A DNA stretch of 64,000 nt from Pseudomonas antarctica. Its GTDB lineage: Bacteria > Pseudomonadota > Gammaproteobacteria > Pseudomonadales > Pseudomonadaceae. The notes under the pieces were generated by a model. It worked only from the letters and a program-made list of their open reading frames with translations, ran no database searches and was not told where the DNA came from. Each line of letters starts with the position of its first letter. The first letter of the stretch is position 1. The translations under genes and the position numbers were made by a program. Shown here one piece after another: positions 7,745 through 17,455 of the stretch. Where the stretch lies: assembly GCF_001647715.1 (NCBI RefSeq), contig NZ_CP015600.1:2852001-2916000 (forward strand). Direction: 5' to 3'.

Positions 7745-7790
7745 CGCACGGCTGCACCCAAACCCGCCCTAGAGGCGGGTTTTGTTTTTC
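7719..7790 (+). promoter_or_regulatory. candidate transcription attenuator (segments 1-4)
   Basis: Four mutually complementary segments: 1 = CCGCC (7719-7723), 2 = GGCGGG (7735-7740), 3 = CCCGCC (7763-7768), 4 = GGCGGG (7774-7779). Pairing 1:2 leaves 3:4 free to form the terminator; pairing 2:3 is an antiterminator. The codons ATT ATT ACC (7712-7720) sit on the edge of segment 1, so a ribosome stalled there for lack of Ile or Thr charged tRNA would cover segment 1 and free segment 2. Confidence 0.5.
7761..7790 (+). terminator. intrinsic terminator in the threonine dehydratase leader
   Basis: Stem AACCCGCC (7761-7768) / GGCGGGTT (7774-7781), loop CTAGA, followed by TTTGTTTTT. It reads rightwards and lies upstream of the gene, and no complete longer gene precedes it on this strand, so an attenuator role is likely. 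Confidence 0.75.
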
Positions 7791-7828
7791 CGTCTCCAGT
7801 GCCCTTTACAAAATGCCAGGAGACACCC

Positions 7829-8851
7829 ATGAGCACCTGCACAGCGACCCACTCCGCCGACCCTGGACTGCTTGAGCACTACGTGAAAAAGATCCTCGCC
7901 GCCCCGGTCTATGACCTGGCGGTGCGTACCCCGCTGCAACTGGCTCCTGCGCTGTCGATGTTGCTCGGCAACCAGGTATTGCTCAAGCGCGAAGACCTGC
8001 AACCGACTTTTTCCTTCAAGATTCGTGGCGCCTACAACAAGCTCGTGCAGCTTACGCCTGAGCAAAAAGCCCGCGGTGTCGTGACGGCATCGGCCGGTAA
8101 CCATGCGCAAGGTGTGGCGCTGGCGGCGCGGGAGTTGGGGATCAAGGCCCGTATCGTCATGCCGTGCAGCACACCGGAGTTGAAGGTGCTGGGCGTACGC
8201 TCGCGGGGCGCCGAAGCGGTGTTGTATGGGGAGAGCTTTCCGTTTGCCCTGGCGCATGCGTTGCAATTGGCCGAGAGCTCGGGGTGCACGTTTGTCTCGC
8301 CTTTTGACGACCCGGACGTGATCGCTGGCCAAGGCACCGTGGCAATGGAAATCTTGCGCCAGCAACAGGGGCCGCTGGACGCGATCTTTGTGCCGGTGGG
8401 CGGCGGTGGCCTGATCGCCGGGATTGCCGCTTACGTGAAATACCTGCGCCCGGAGGTGCGCATCATCGGCGTCGAGCCCGAAGGCTCCAGTTGCCTGTTG
8501 GCGGCCCTGCGCGCCGGTGAGCGAGTGGTGCTGCCGAGTGTCGACGGGTTTGCCGATGGCACCGCAGTGGCGCAGATCGGCGCCTTTGGTTTTGAAATCT
8601 GCCGTGACTGGGTGGATGAGGTCGTCACCGTCAGCAACGACGAATTGTGCAGTGCCATCAAATTGATCTACGACGACACGCGCTCCATCACCGAGCCCTC
8701 TGGCGCGCTGGCGGTAGCAGGCATTCGCCGCTATGTCGGCCAAAAAGGCGTGCGCGGGCAGACCCTGGTGGCGGTGAATTCCGGGGCCAATATCAACTTT
8801 GATAGTTTGCGACATGTTGCTGAAAGAGTGGCGGCGCAAGGTGCAAGTTAG
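7829..8851 (+). CDS. threonine ammonia-lyase (threonine dehydratase), short form
   Basis: A PLP enzyme of fold type II, 340 residues, converting threonine (or serine) to 2-oxobutanoate (or pyruvate) and ammonia. The PLP lysine is K64 in FSFKIRGAYN, the phosphate-binding loop is PVGGGGLIAG, and TASAGNHAQGVAL is the substrate loop. The C-terminal ACT-like regulatory region of full-length IlvA is absent, so feedback control by isoleucine at the protein level is not expected. ATG 7829 has AGGAGA 6 nt upstream; an earlier in-frame ATG (7799) lacks such a site. A probable attenuator lies in the 150 nt leader. Either an IlvA-like biosynthetic or a catabolic enzyme; the leader favours the isoleucine pathway. 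Confidence 0.88.
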   Translation: MSTCTATHSADPGLLEHYVKKILAAPVYDLAVRTPLQLAPALSMLLGNQVLLKREDLQPTFSFKIRGAYNKLVQLTPEQKARGVVTASAGNHAQGVALAARELGIKARIVMPCSTPELKVLGVRSRGAEAVLYGESFPFALAHALQLAESSGCTFVSPFDDPDVIAGQGTVAMEILRQQQGPLDAIFVPVGGGGLIAGIAAYVKYLRPEVRIIGVEPEGSSCLLAALRAGERVVLPSVDGFADGTAVAQIGAFGFEICRDWVDEVVTVSNDELCSAIKLIYDDTRSITEPSGALAVAGIRRYVGQKGVRGQTLVAVNSGANINFDSLRHVAERVAAQGAS

Positions 8852-9073
8852 TGCATAAACGTTTAATCGACGCTGTTCGGCGATGATTCGCGCTGCGTAA
8901 ACAGAGTTATATAAATGGGCCTGCCGCTTATGAGGAAAAGTTACAACAAGAGTCGATTTTGCCGAGTAGGCTGATGAAGGTAAGCGCCTTCCAGGGTCGG
9001 TAAGGCGCGGCAGGCAAGCGTCTGCCGGATACACAATAATCTGTTGGCAGTCTCATAAAAGGAGAGGTTGGCC

Positions 9074-9343
9074 ATGCTTTCGGAATTAGAACTTCGCAGC
9101 ATTATTGAAGGAAGTTTCCTGCCCAAACGGTGCGAATGCACCAAAGCCGAAGATGCTTCGCTGACGATCAGGGTCTATGACGACCGTGACCGCGACCGAG
9201 TGGATTTGGAAGTCAAAGGCATAAACGCCGATAAACTCGACAGCAGTCGAGCCATTTGCAACCTCATCAGCGGGTTGCGCGAAGACCTCAAGCACACCCA
9301 TGCACCCGCTCTGCAAAGAGTCGGAGCGCGCGGCTATTACTAG
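9074..9343 (+). CDS. DUF1652 domain protein
   Basis: An 89-residue cytoplasmic protein typical of the Pseudomonas DUF1652 family: it starts MLSELELRSIIEGSFLPKRC and has the conserved segments AEDASLTIRVYD and GINADKLDSSRAICNLI. Function unknown. GGAGAGG at 9061-9067 decides for ATG 9074 rather than the TTG at 9068. A hairpin followed by T residues lies shortly after the stop. Confidence 0.8.
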   Translation: MLSELELRSIIEGSFLPKRCECTKAEDASLTIRVYDDRDRDRVDLEVKGINADKLDSSRAICNLISGLREDLKHTHAPALQRVGARGYY

Positions 9344-9377
9344 GTGGTAGTTTGAGGTTGAGTCACCGAAGACCTGT

Positions 9378-9414
9378 GGGCCTGGATAAACGCCAGGCCC
9401 AATACGGGTTTTTT
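9378..9414 (+). terminator. probable terminator after the DUF1652 gene
   Basis: Stem GGGCCTGG (9378-9385) / CCAGGCCC (9393-9400), with a T6 run eight bases further on. It lies between two convergent genes. Confidence 0.5.
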
Positions 9415-9423
9415 CGCCGCATT

Positions 9424-9681
9424 TCAGCTCTGAAACAGGCAAGCCTGGGACATCTTCGGGTAGCTCACGTAGTGCACTTCGCCGGCCTTGTCCACGAACT
9501 TGATTGATGCATTGATCACCTGGCATTCAGTGACCTGAGGCTCGGTCATGGCAATTACTTTTTGAACGTCCATGGTCTTGCCGTAGTGATAAGGCACCGG
9601 TTGCTCATTGGCTTGGGTGAACGCCGATACGGCGGCCAGCGCCAAGGTGCTGGCGAGGGTAACCAGGGTTTGTGTTTTCAT
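9424..9681 (-). CDS. DUF2790 family secreted small protein, paralogue 1
   Basis: An 85-residue precursor starting MKTQTLVTLASTLALAAVSA, with a Sec signal peptide cut near AFTQA-NEQ. The mature part carries the DUF2790 pattern VPYHYGKTMDVQKVIAMTEP, a Cys (TECQVINASI) and a second Cys near the end (MSQACLFQ), which may form a disulfide in the periplasm. Function unknown. It is a paralogue of 9983-10252 on the same strand and shares an upstream TTAAT-repeat box at nearly the same distance. Confidence 0.8.
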   Translation of the reverse strand: MKTQTLVTLASTLALAAVSAFTQANEQPVPYHYGKTMDVQKVIAMTEPQVTECQVINASIKFVDKAGEVHYVSYPKMSQACLFQS

Positions 9682-9982
9682 CAGTGTTCTCTTCCACAGT
9701 GGTCTGTTCATCGACGTGATGAACGGGAGGCCCGACCCGGGTAACAGCAGAGGCTGCCAGGGGCGGTAGGACGCACTGTTGTTTACCGATATTAACTATG
9801 GATTAACGTAACGATTGGCAGACAGGTCCTACATGCCATTCGGTTTTTTCTTGGCGGATAGCCGAAAATACCCACGTATTTGTAGGAGATATGCTCGTTT
9901 TAGTGAAGTGGCGCAGGCCCGCCCCGGCTCTTTTCAGGGGCCGGGTGGCGGAGCGCCATTGAAGGAGAGCGTCGCTACCGTC
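9682..9982. other. intergenic region between the two DUF2790 genes
   Basis: About 300 nt without a recognisable gene. It holds the upstream region of paralogue 1, including the ATTAACTATGGATTAA box at 9791-9806, and a GC-rich hairpin near 9920-9945 after the stop of paralogue 2 that lacks a T run. Confidence 0.5.
9791..9806 (-). promoter_or_regulatory. TTAAT direct-repeat box upstream of DUF2790 paralogue 1
   Basis: On the gene's strand TTAATCCATAGTTAAT: two TTAAT half-sites 11 bp apart, about 110 nt before the ATG. The same box stands upstream of paralogue 2. The 11-bp spacing fits an OmpR-type response regulator; which one is not known. Confidence 0.45.
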
Positions 9983-10252
9983 TCAATTCTGAAAATCGCA
10001 GGCTTCGGACATCTTCCGATAGCCCACATCTTCGACTTTGCCGGCTTTATCGACGAACTTGATATCAGCGTTGATGACCTTGCACACATTAGTGTCGGTC
10101 TCGTGCATGGCAATCACTTTGTCGATGTTCAAGGGCATGCCGTATTGATAAGGCACTGGCTTGCTGGCAGCCGTCTGGGTGTCGGCCTGGGCCATGCCCG
10201 AGACCGCTGCCAGGGCCAAGGTGCCGGTAAAAACTAAAGTACGCAGTTTCAT
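9983..10252 (-). CDS. DUF2790 family secreted small protein, paralogue 2
   Basis: An 89-residue precursor with a Sec signal peptide (MKLRTLVFTGTLALAAVSGM, cleavage near AQA-DTQ). The mature part has the same pattern as its neighbour: PYQYGMPLNIDKVIAMHETD, a Cys in VCKVINADI and a Cys in MSEACDFQ. Likely periplasmic; function unknown. GGAGAACC lies 4 nt before the ATG. Confidence 0.82.
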   Translation of the reverse strand: MKLRTLVFTGTLALAAVSGMAQADTQTAASKPVPYQYGMPLNIDKVIAMHETDTNVCKVINADIKFVDKAGKVEDVGYRKMSEACDFQN

Positions 10253-10356
10253 GAGGGTTCTCCGCAAGTCGTTCGCGGGCGCATCAACACGATGCACCGG
10301 CGGCCGCACGGGCCCGGGGGCGGTGAGTGCGGTCAACTTCACGATCGGCTGGCGGG

Positions 10357-10372
10357 ATTAACCTTGGATTAA
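10357..10372 (-). promoter_or_regulatory. TTAAT direct-repeat box upstream of DUF2790 paralogue 2
   Basis: On the gene's strand TTAATCCAAGGTTAAT followed by CCC, so TTAATCC is repeated at 11-bp spacing. It lies about 105 nt before the ATG and matches the box at 9791-9806 at 14 of 16 positions. Confidence 0.45.
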
Positions 10373-10409
10373 TTGTGGCCTAACTGACAAAACCTTCATG
10401 AACGTGTGT

Positions 10410-11348
10410 TCAGCCGAGCTGCTTTCGATACGGCAAATCCGGCCCGGTCTTGCTGCAGGTCAGCGCCGCGGCGCGGATCGCGAAGCCCAGCATACTGTCG
10501 ATCTGCGCACGTGTGAGCTGGTGCAGGCCTTGCACCGAATCCAGCTGCTGCTCGGTCAACCAGGCAATCAACGCCGCCTGGAAGGTGTCCCCGGCCCCGA
10601 CCGTATCGGCCATCACCACGTTGACCGCCGGCGCAGACCATGTGCCGTGCTGGCGGCTGAACACCGTAGCGCCTTCGCCGCCACGGGTGAGGAACACCAG
10701 TTGGCAGCGGTGTTGCAGCCAACCTTGCAGGACACTTTCCGGCGATTGATCGGGGTAGAGCAGGTGCAAGTCTTCATCGCTGACTTTGATCAGGTCGGCG
10801 TGCTTGACCAGTTCGGCCACGCGGTCACGCCACAGCTGGATATCCGGCTGCGGGTTCAGCCGTACGTTGGGATCGAGGCTGATCAGGCGCTTGCCGCTTT
10901 CGCGCTTGACCAGGCTCAGCAACGTGTCACCAATCGGCTGCACCACCAGCGAAAACGAGCCGATATGCACCCCGCGAATCTCGTCGCCTAGTGTGGGCAG
11001 GTGCGCGACCTCCAGCTGGCGGTCAGCGCAGCCTTCGCCGCGAAAGCTGTATTGCGGCGTGCCATTGGCACCCACGGCGACCATCGCCAGTGTGGTCGGC
11101 GCGGCGAACTCCACCAGGAATTGCTCACTCACCCCTTCGTCCCTGAGCACTTGCAGCAAGCGGCGCCCGAGGAAGTCGGTGGACAAACCGCCGAACAGCC
11201 CGGCCTCGATACCCAGGCGGCGCAAACCCACGGCCACGTTGAACGGCGAACCGCCGGCAATCGCTTTGTAATTGACCTTGGAGGCCTGCCCGCTGGCATC
11301 CTCTTCACTGAAAAAATCGAACAGCGCTTCGCCACACACCAGATACAT
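10410..11348 (-). CDS. mtlZ: PfkB-family fructokinase of the mannitol operon
   Basis: A 312-residue ribokinase-fold sugar kinase. It phosphorylates fructose, the product of mannitol oxidation, to fructose 6-phosphate. Visible signatures are the N-terminal GGSPFNVAVGLRRLG motif and the C-terminal DTVGAGDTF motif with the catalytic base at D254. It is the last gene of the mtl operon, 12 nt after mtlY. In P. fluorescens this position is occupied by mtlZ, which supports the name. Confidence 0.9.
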   Translation of the reverse strand: MYLVCGEALFDFFSEEDASGQASKVNYKAIAGGSPFNVAVGLRRLGIEAGLFGGLSTDFLGRRLLQVLRDEGVSEQFLVEFAAPTTLAMVAVGANGTPQYSFRGEGCADRQLEVAHLPTLGDEIRGVHIGSFSLVVQPIGDTLLSLVKRESGKRLISLDPNVRLNPQPDIQLWRDRVAELVKHADLIKVSDEDLHLLYPDQSPESVLQGWLQHRCQLVFLTRGGEGATVFSRQHGTWSAPAVNVVMADTVGAGDTFQAALIAWLTEQQLDSVQGLHQLTRAQIDSMLGFAIRAAALTCSKTGPDLPYRKQLG

Positions 11349-11360
11349 AGTCGTTCGCTC

Positions 11361-12842
11361 TTAAAGGGTTGCCACGAGCTGTTGATAGCGCTCGTAGGCG
11401 TGTTGATAGGCGCTTACATTGCCGGCCGACGGCAGCGTACGGCTGGCCGGATCGACGCTTACGCATTTGTCGCACAGGCTGGCCAGGGGCTCGCCGGACT
11501 GGCTCCAGGCTGCCTGGATCGCCGCGCCCAGGGCCGCCGCTTCACTTTGTTCAGTGCAGACCACTTCGGTGTTCATGATATCGGCAACCATCTGGCGCCA
11601 CACCGGGCTTTTCGAGCCGCCGCCGATCAGGCGGATGCTCTGGCCTTGCACGCCGGTCTGGCGCAGCAGGTCCAGGCCATAACGCAGGCCAAAGGTAGTG
11701 CCCTCGACCACCGCGCGGCACAGGTTGGGGCGGGTCAGATTGGTCATGGTCAGGCCGTGCACACTGCCGGTGGCGTGGGGCAGGGCGGGCACACGTTCGC
11801 CGTTGAGGAAGGGCAGCATGCTCACGCCATCGGCGCCGATCGGGGCTTGGGCGACCAAGGCGTTGAACGCCGCCAGGTCCAGTTCGAACAGCTCGCGAAT
11901 CACCCCGGTAGCGTTGGTCAGGTTCATGGTGCAGATCAAGGGCAGCCAACCGCCGCTGGAGGAGCAGAAGGTCGCGACCGAGGCTTGCGGGCTCACATTC
12001 GGCTGGTCGGCAAACGCATACACGGTGCCGGATGAGCCCAGGCTCATAGTGATGACACCGGGGGCGATATTGCCCGTGCCGATGGCGCCCATCATATTGT
12101 CGCCGCCACCGCTGGAGACGACGGCGTTGGGGTTGATGCCCAGGCGTTCGGCAATGGCGGGCAGAATCGTGCCCACCGCTTGATGTGCTTCGATCAAGGC
12201 CGGCAGCGCCGCTTCCAGGCGGCCGCTCGGGTCGATGTGCTTGAGCAGTGCCACATCCCATTCACGGGTGCGCACGTTGAAGTAGCCGGTGCCTGATGCA
12301 TCGCCGTACTCCGCGACGGCACGGCCGGTCAGCCAGTAGTTGAGGTAGTCGTGGGGCAGCAGGACATGGGCGATGCGGGCGAACACGTCCGGGTGTTGTT
12401 CGCGGGTCCAGAGCAGTTTCGACACCGTGTAACCCGGTGCAATCGCCACGCCGAGGCGTTCCAGCGAGCCATTCTCGCCACCCAAATACGCCAGCAGGCG
12501 GTCGTTTTCCGGCGCGCTTTCGGTATCGCACCAGAGTTTGGCCGGGCGCAGCACCTGGCCTTGGTCATCCAGCAAAACCAGGCCGTGTTGCTGGCCGGAG
12601 ACGCCGATGCCGAGGATGTCCGGGCCATCCACACCTGCCTGTTGCAGGGCGCGGTGAGTGGCCTCGGTGAAGGCGTCCAGCCATTCCTGGGTGTGCTGTT
12701 CGCGACGGCCATTGGCGCCGCTGATCAGCGTATGCGCGGCGGCGCCCAGGCCCAGCACCTTGCCGCTGGAAGCGTCGAGGACGATGGCCTTGGTACCTTG
12801 GGTGCCACAGTCGATGCCGAGGTAGAGGTTTTGCTGGGTCAT
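11361..12842 (-). CDS. mtlY: xylulokinase of the mannitol/arabitol operon
   Basis: A 493-residue FGGY-family kinase that phosphorylates D-xylulose, the product of D-arabitol oxidation by MtlD. The N-terminal ATP-binding motif YLGIDCGTQGTKAIVLD, the substrate-binding GVSGQQHGLVLLD and the C-terminal RLIGGGSKSPVWRQMVADI are all present. It lies 148 nt after mtlD, with a REPIN in the gap, and 12 nt before mtlZ. Confidence 0.92.
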   Translation of the reverse strand: MTQQNLYLGIDCGTQGTKAIVLDASSGKVLGLGAAAHTLISGANGRREQHTQEWLDAFTEATHRALQQAGVDGPDILGIGVSGQQHGLVLLDDQGQVLRPAKLWCDTESAPENDRLLAYLGGENGSLERLGVAIAPGYTVSKLLWTREQHPDVFARIAHVLLPHDYLNYWLTGRAVAEYGDASGTGYFNVRTREWDVALLKHIDPSGRLEAALPALIEAHQAVGTILPAIAERLGINPNAVVSSGGGDNMMGAIGTGNIAPGVITMSLGSSGTVYAFADQPNVSPQASVATFCSSSGGWLPLICTMNLTNATGVIRELFELDLAAFNALVAQAPIGADGVSMLPFLNGERVPALPHATGSVHGLTMTNLTRPNLCRAVVEGTTFGLRYGLDLLRQTGVQGQSIRLIGGGSKSPVWRQMVADIMNTEVVCTEQSEAAALGAAIQAAWSQSGEPLASLCDKCVSVDPASRTLPSAGNVSAYQHAYERYQQLVATL

Positions 12843-12894
12843 GGTGGAGTGCTCAGCAGTATTGTTGGATTGAAAATGTGATCAATGTGGGAGC

Positions 12895-12975
12895 GGGCTT
12901 GCTCGCGAAAGCGGTGAGTCAGTGAAGAATAAATTGACTGAAACACCGCATTCGCGAGCAAGCCCGCTCCCACAT
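12895..12975. repeat. REPIN (class A) inside the mtl operon
   Basis: An inverted pair of class A REPs filling most of the mtlD-mtlY gap. The two arms begin and end with ATGTGGGAGC/GCTCCCACAT. It may alter mRNA stability between the two cistrons. Confidence 0.8.
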
Positions 12976-12990
12976 TTTGATCCGGTTCAG

Positions 12991-14472
12991 TCAGTTAATC
13001 TTGGCGAGCAGACCTTCCAAGGTCTTCGTCACGCCCTGATCTCGAAGGCTTTGATAACACCGCTCGAACGCTGCCACAAACTCCGCTGACTTGGGAATAG
13101 CCGTGCCAAAAATCTCCTCAACACCCAGTAACCGTTGGCTGATCAGTGCCTCATCACTTACCAGGCCCTGGCAGAACTGCGCGCGCGGGTCCGGAATCGT
13201 GTAGGCCACGCCATTCTCATCGACACCTTTGAGGTACAACGCCCAAGCGGCCACAACCAGTGCGGCACGCTCCGTCTCGCGCCCGTCCGCGATCAAACGA
13301 TTGATGGTTGGCACAGTGAATTTCGGAAACTTCGACGAGCCATCGGAACACACGCGCTCCAACTGGTCGGCAATTGCCTGGTTGGAGAAACGATCCACCA
13401 GGGTTTGCTTGTACGCCGTCAGGTCGATGCCCGGCACCGGCGCCAGGTTCGGTGTGACGTCCAGGTCCATGTAGGCACGCATGTAGGCGACAAACACCGG
13501 GTCATTCATGGTTTCGTGAACAAACCGGTAACCCTTCAGAAAACCCAGGTAGGTCAGGGCCAGGTGGCTGCCATTGAGCAGGCCGATCTTCATCTCTTCG
13601 TAGGGCGTGACGTCGTCGGTGAATTGCACGCCAACCGTTTCCCAGGCCGGGCGACCGTTGACGAATTTGTCTTCCAGCACCCACTGCACAAAGGGTTCGC
13701 ATACCACTGGCCAGGCATCGTCGATGCCGTGGTCATCATGCAACTGCAGACGGTGGGCGGTGCTGGTCATGGGCGTGATGCGGTCGACCATGGCGTTCGG
13801 GAAGCTCACGTTGGCCTTGATCCAGTCATGCAGCTCAGCGTTGTGCAGGGCAGCAAAGGCCAGCAGTGCCTTGCGCGTGACGCCGCCATTGTGCGGCAGG
13901 TTATCGCAGGACATTACGGTGAACGCCGCAGTGCCGGCCGCACGGCGCTGGGTCAGCGCCGCGCAGATAAAGCCGAACACGGTTTTCGGTGACTCAGGGT
14001 GCGCCAGGTCGTGCTGGATCTGCGGCAGGTGGGCCATGAATTCGCCGTTGCTGTCGTCGATGCAGTAGCCGCCTTCGGTGATGGTCAGCGAAACGATGCG
14101 AATCTCGGGGCTGGCCAGCTTGTCGATCAGTGCTTGAGCGCCGTCTTCGGCCAGCAGCATGTCGCTGATGGCGCCGATCACGCGCACCTCGGTGTCGTCG
14201 GTATCGCCCAGCTCATACAAGGTGAACAGGTAATCCTGGCCGGCCAGGTCGTCGCGGGCCTTGCGGTCCTCGGCACGCAGGCCGACGCCGCAGATGCTCC
14301 AGTCGAGGCCAGCGCCGGTATTCATCAAGGCATCGGTGTAATACGCCTGGTGTGCGCGGTGGAAACCACCGACGCCGATATGCGCGATACCCTGCGTAGT
14401 GCTGGCAATCGCGTACGCCGGAATTTTCACTTCCGGCGCCAGTTGGGTGAGGTTCTGTTTATTCAGTTTCAT
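12991..14472 (-). CDS. mtlD: mannitol 2-dehydrogenase (polyol dehydrogenase)
   Basis: NAD-dependent oxidation of D-mannitol to fructose and of D-arabitol to D-xylulose in the cytoplasm. The length is 493 residues, as in the characterised P. fluorescens enzyme, and the catalytic residues fall on the same numbers: K295, N300 and H303 in KIGLLNGSHLALTYLG, plus N191 and D230. The N-terminal Rossmann part contains IGVGGFHRAHQA. ATG 14472 gives this length; the open frame runs further upstream to 14586 but would overlap mtlK. It lies 16 nt after mtlK. Confidence 0.96.
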   Translation of the reverse strand: MKLNKQNLTQLAPEVKIPAYAIASTTQGIAHIGVGGFHRAHQAYYTDALMNTGAGLDWSICGVGLRAEDRKARDDLAGQDYLFTLYELGDTDDTEVRVIGAISDMLLAEDGAQALIDKLASPEIRIVSLTITEGGYCIDDSNGEFMAHLPQIQHDLAHPESPKTVFGFICAALTQRRAAGTAAFTVMSCDNLPHNGGVTRKALLAFAALHNAELHDWIKANVSFPNAMVDRITPMTSTAHRLQLHDDHGIDDAWPVVCEPFVQWVLEDKFVNGRPAWETVGVQFTDDVTPYEEMKIGLLNGSHLALTYLGFLKGYRFVHETMNDPVFVAYMRAYMDLDVTPNLAPVPGIDLTAYKQTLVDRFSNQAIADQLERVCSDGSSKFPKFTVPTINRLIADGRETERAALVVAAWALYLKGVDENGVAYTIPDPRAQFCQGLVSDEALISQRLLGVEEIFGTAIPKSAEFVAAFERCYQSLRDQGVTKTLEGLLAKIN

Positions 14473-14488
14473 CACAAATCTCGCGAAA

Positions 14489-15592
<1,104 letters not shown>

Positions 15593-15638
15593 GGGATGGG
15601 CCTCCACGTCTAAATTCGTTTTTGTTAGAGAGCAGCCG

Positions 15639-16469
15639 TTATTTCACGGCGCCGAAGGACAAACCGCGCACCAGCTGTTTCTGGCTGATCCAGCCAAAAA
15701 TCAGGATCGGCGCACAGGCCAGGGTCGAGACGGCAGACAATTTGGCCCAGAACAAACCTTCGGGGCTGGAGTAGGAGGCGATCAGTGCGGTCAGTGGCGC
15801 GGCGTTGGACGAGGTCAGGTTCAACGACCAGAACGCCTCGTTCCAGCACAGGATCAGCGACAGCAACACGGTGGAAGCCAGGCCACCCTTGGCAATCGGC
15901 AGCAGCACGCGGACCATTTCCTGCCACAGCGTGGCACCATCCAGGCGGGCGGCTTCGAGGATGTCTTTGGGGATGTCCTTGAAGTAGGTGTAAACCATCC
16001 ACACCACAATCGGCAGGTTGATCAGGGTGTAGATGATGATCAGCGCAATGCGCGTATCGAGCAGGCCAAAGCTCTTGGCCAGCAGGTAGATCGGCATCAG
16101 TACGCCCACCGGCGGCAGCATCTTGGTCGACAGCATCCACAGCAGCGTGCCCTTGGTGCGCTGGGTTTCGTAGAACGCCATGGAGTAGGCGGCCGGCACC
16201 GAGATCAGCAGGCACAGGGCAGTGGCGCTGAACGAAATCACCACCGAGTTCCAGGCGTAGGCGAAGTAGTTGCTGCGCTCGTTGATGTGCAGGTAGTTCT
16301 CCAGCGTCGGCGTGAAGATGAACTGCGGCGGCGTGGCGAACGCGTCGATTTCGGTCTTGAAGCTGGTCAGTACCATCCAGAAGATCGGGAAGAAAATCAG
16401 GATCGCAATGGCCCAGGCCAGGGTGCCGAGCAGCAGGCTTTGCAGGCGGCGGGATTGTTGAAGCGTCAT
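15639..16469 (-). CDS. mtlG: polyol ABC transporter permease (MalG-like)
   Basis: A 276-residue inner-membrane permease with six predicted membrane segments, starting LLLGTLAWAIAILIFFPIFW. The coupling EAA loop reads EAARLDGATLWQEMVRVLLP. The C-terminus QKQLVRGLSFGAVKG-like (ending GAVK) is typical of MalG-type subunits. It pairs with MtlF, from which it is separated by 10 nt. Confidence 0.92.
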   Translation of the reverse strand: MTLQQSRRLQSLLLGTLAWAIAILIFFPIFWMVLTSFKTEIDAFATPPQFIFTPTLENYLHINERSNYFAYAWNSVVISFSATALCLLISVPAAYSMAFYETQRTKGTLLWMLSTKMLPPVGVLMPIYLLAKSFGLLDTRIALIIIYTLINLPIVVWMVYTYFKDIPKDILEAARLDGATLWQEMVRVLLPIAKGGLASTVLLSLILCWNEAFWSLNLTSSNAAPLTALIASYSSPEGLFWAKLSAVSTLACAPILIFGWISQKQLVRGLSFGAVK

Positions 16470-16479
16470 GGCGCGGCCC

Positions 16480-17406
16480 TCAAGGCTTGTCAGTCAGGTT
16501 TTTGCCGATCATCCGCACCAGGATGATCGCCGCGATATTGGCGATGACCACGGCAATCAAGCCGCCGGCCGAGGCCATTCCCACGTCGAACTGCACCAGC
16601 GCCTGGTTGTAGATCAGGTAGGCGAGGTTGGTCGAGGCGTAGCCGGGGCCACCGTTGGTGGTGGTGAAAATTTCGGCGAACACCGAGAGCAGGAAGATGG
16701 TTTCGATCATCACCACCACGGCAATCGGGCGGGCCAGGTGGGGCAAGGTCAGGTGCCAGAAGATCGCGATGGCACCGGCACCGTCCAGGCGTGCGGCTTC
16801 CTTTTGTTCCTGGTCGAGGGACTGCATGGCGGTCATCAACAGCAGAATGGCGAAGGGCAGCCATTGCCACGACACAATGATGATGATCGACAGCAACGGG
16901 TAGTGCGCCAGCCAGTCCACGGGCTCGGCGCCGAACAACTTCCACACGGCGGCGAGCACGCCCGACACCGGGTGGAAAATCAGGTTCTTCCAGATCAGCG
17001 CACCGACGGTGGGCATGATGAAGAACGGCGAAATCAACAACACCCGCACCACCCCGCGACCAAAAAACTCACTGGCCTCGAGCAGGGCACTGATCAGCAC
17101 GCCGAACACCACGCTGATCAGCAGCACGCTGCCAACCAGCAACAGGGTATTGGTGGCGCCGGGCAGGAAGCCCGAGTCGGTGATGAAGTAGGTGAAGTTC
17201 TCCAGCCCCACGAATTGGTTTTCGCCGGGGTAGAGCAGGTTGTAGCGGATCAGCGAAAAGTACAGCGTCATGCCCAGCGGCACGATCATCCACAGCAGCA
17301 GCAAGGCCACCGAGGGGCTGACGAGGAACCAGCCGGGGTTGGCCAGGCGGCTTTTGCGCGGCTTTTCCTGCGTGGTGGTTTGCACTTGGGCAGTGTTGGT
17401 ATTCAT
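16480..17406 (-). CDS. mtlF: polyol ABC transporter permease (MalF-like)
   Basis: A 308-residue permease with six predicted membrane segments. The first lies at FLVSPSVALLLLWMIVPLGM, and the EAA loop reads EAARLDGAGAIAIFWHLTLP. ATG 17406 (MNTNTAQVQTT) is chosen; a start at MYLTGSDP about 27 nt upstream is also in frame, and neither has a strong ribosome-binding site. A nested REP cluster occupies the 207-nt gap to mtlE. Confidence 0.9.
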   Translation of the reverse strand: MNTNTAQVQTTTQEKPRKSRLANPGWFLVSPSVALLLLWMIVPLGMTLYFSLIRYNLLYPGENQFVGLENFTYFITDSGFLPGATNTLLLVGSVLLISVVFGVLISALLEASEFFGRGVVRVLLISPFFIMPTVGALIWKNLIFHPVSGVLAAVWKLFGAEPVDWLAHYPLLSIIIIVSWQWLPFAILLLMTAMQSLDQEQKEAARLDGAGAIAIFWHLTLPHLARPIAVVVMIETIFLLSVFAEIFTTTNGGPGYASTNLAYLIYNQALVQFDVGMASAGGLIAVVIANIAAIILVRMIGKNLTDKP

Positions 17407-17455
17407 AGGGTCAGAACCAGTCAGGTACATGCAGAACGAGAGTCGAAGCGCGGTC

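Noticed and set aside
8912..8971. A 19-codon basic frame (MGLPLMRKSYNKSRFCRVG) before the DUF1652 gene
   Set aside because: No ribosome-binding site, no following terminator, and nothing recognisable; likely chance.
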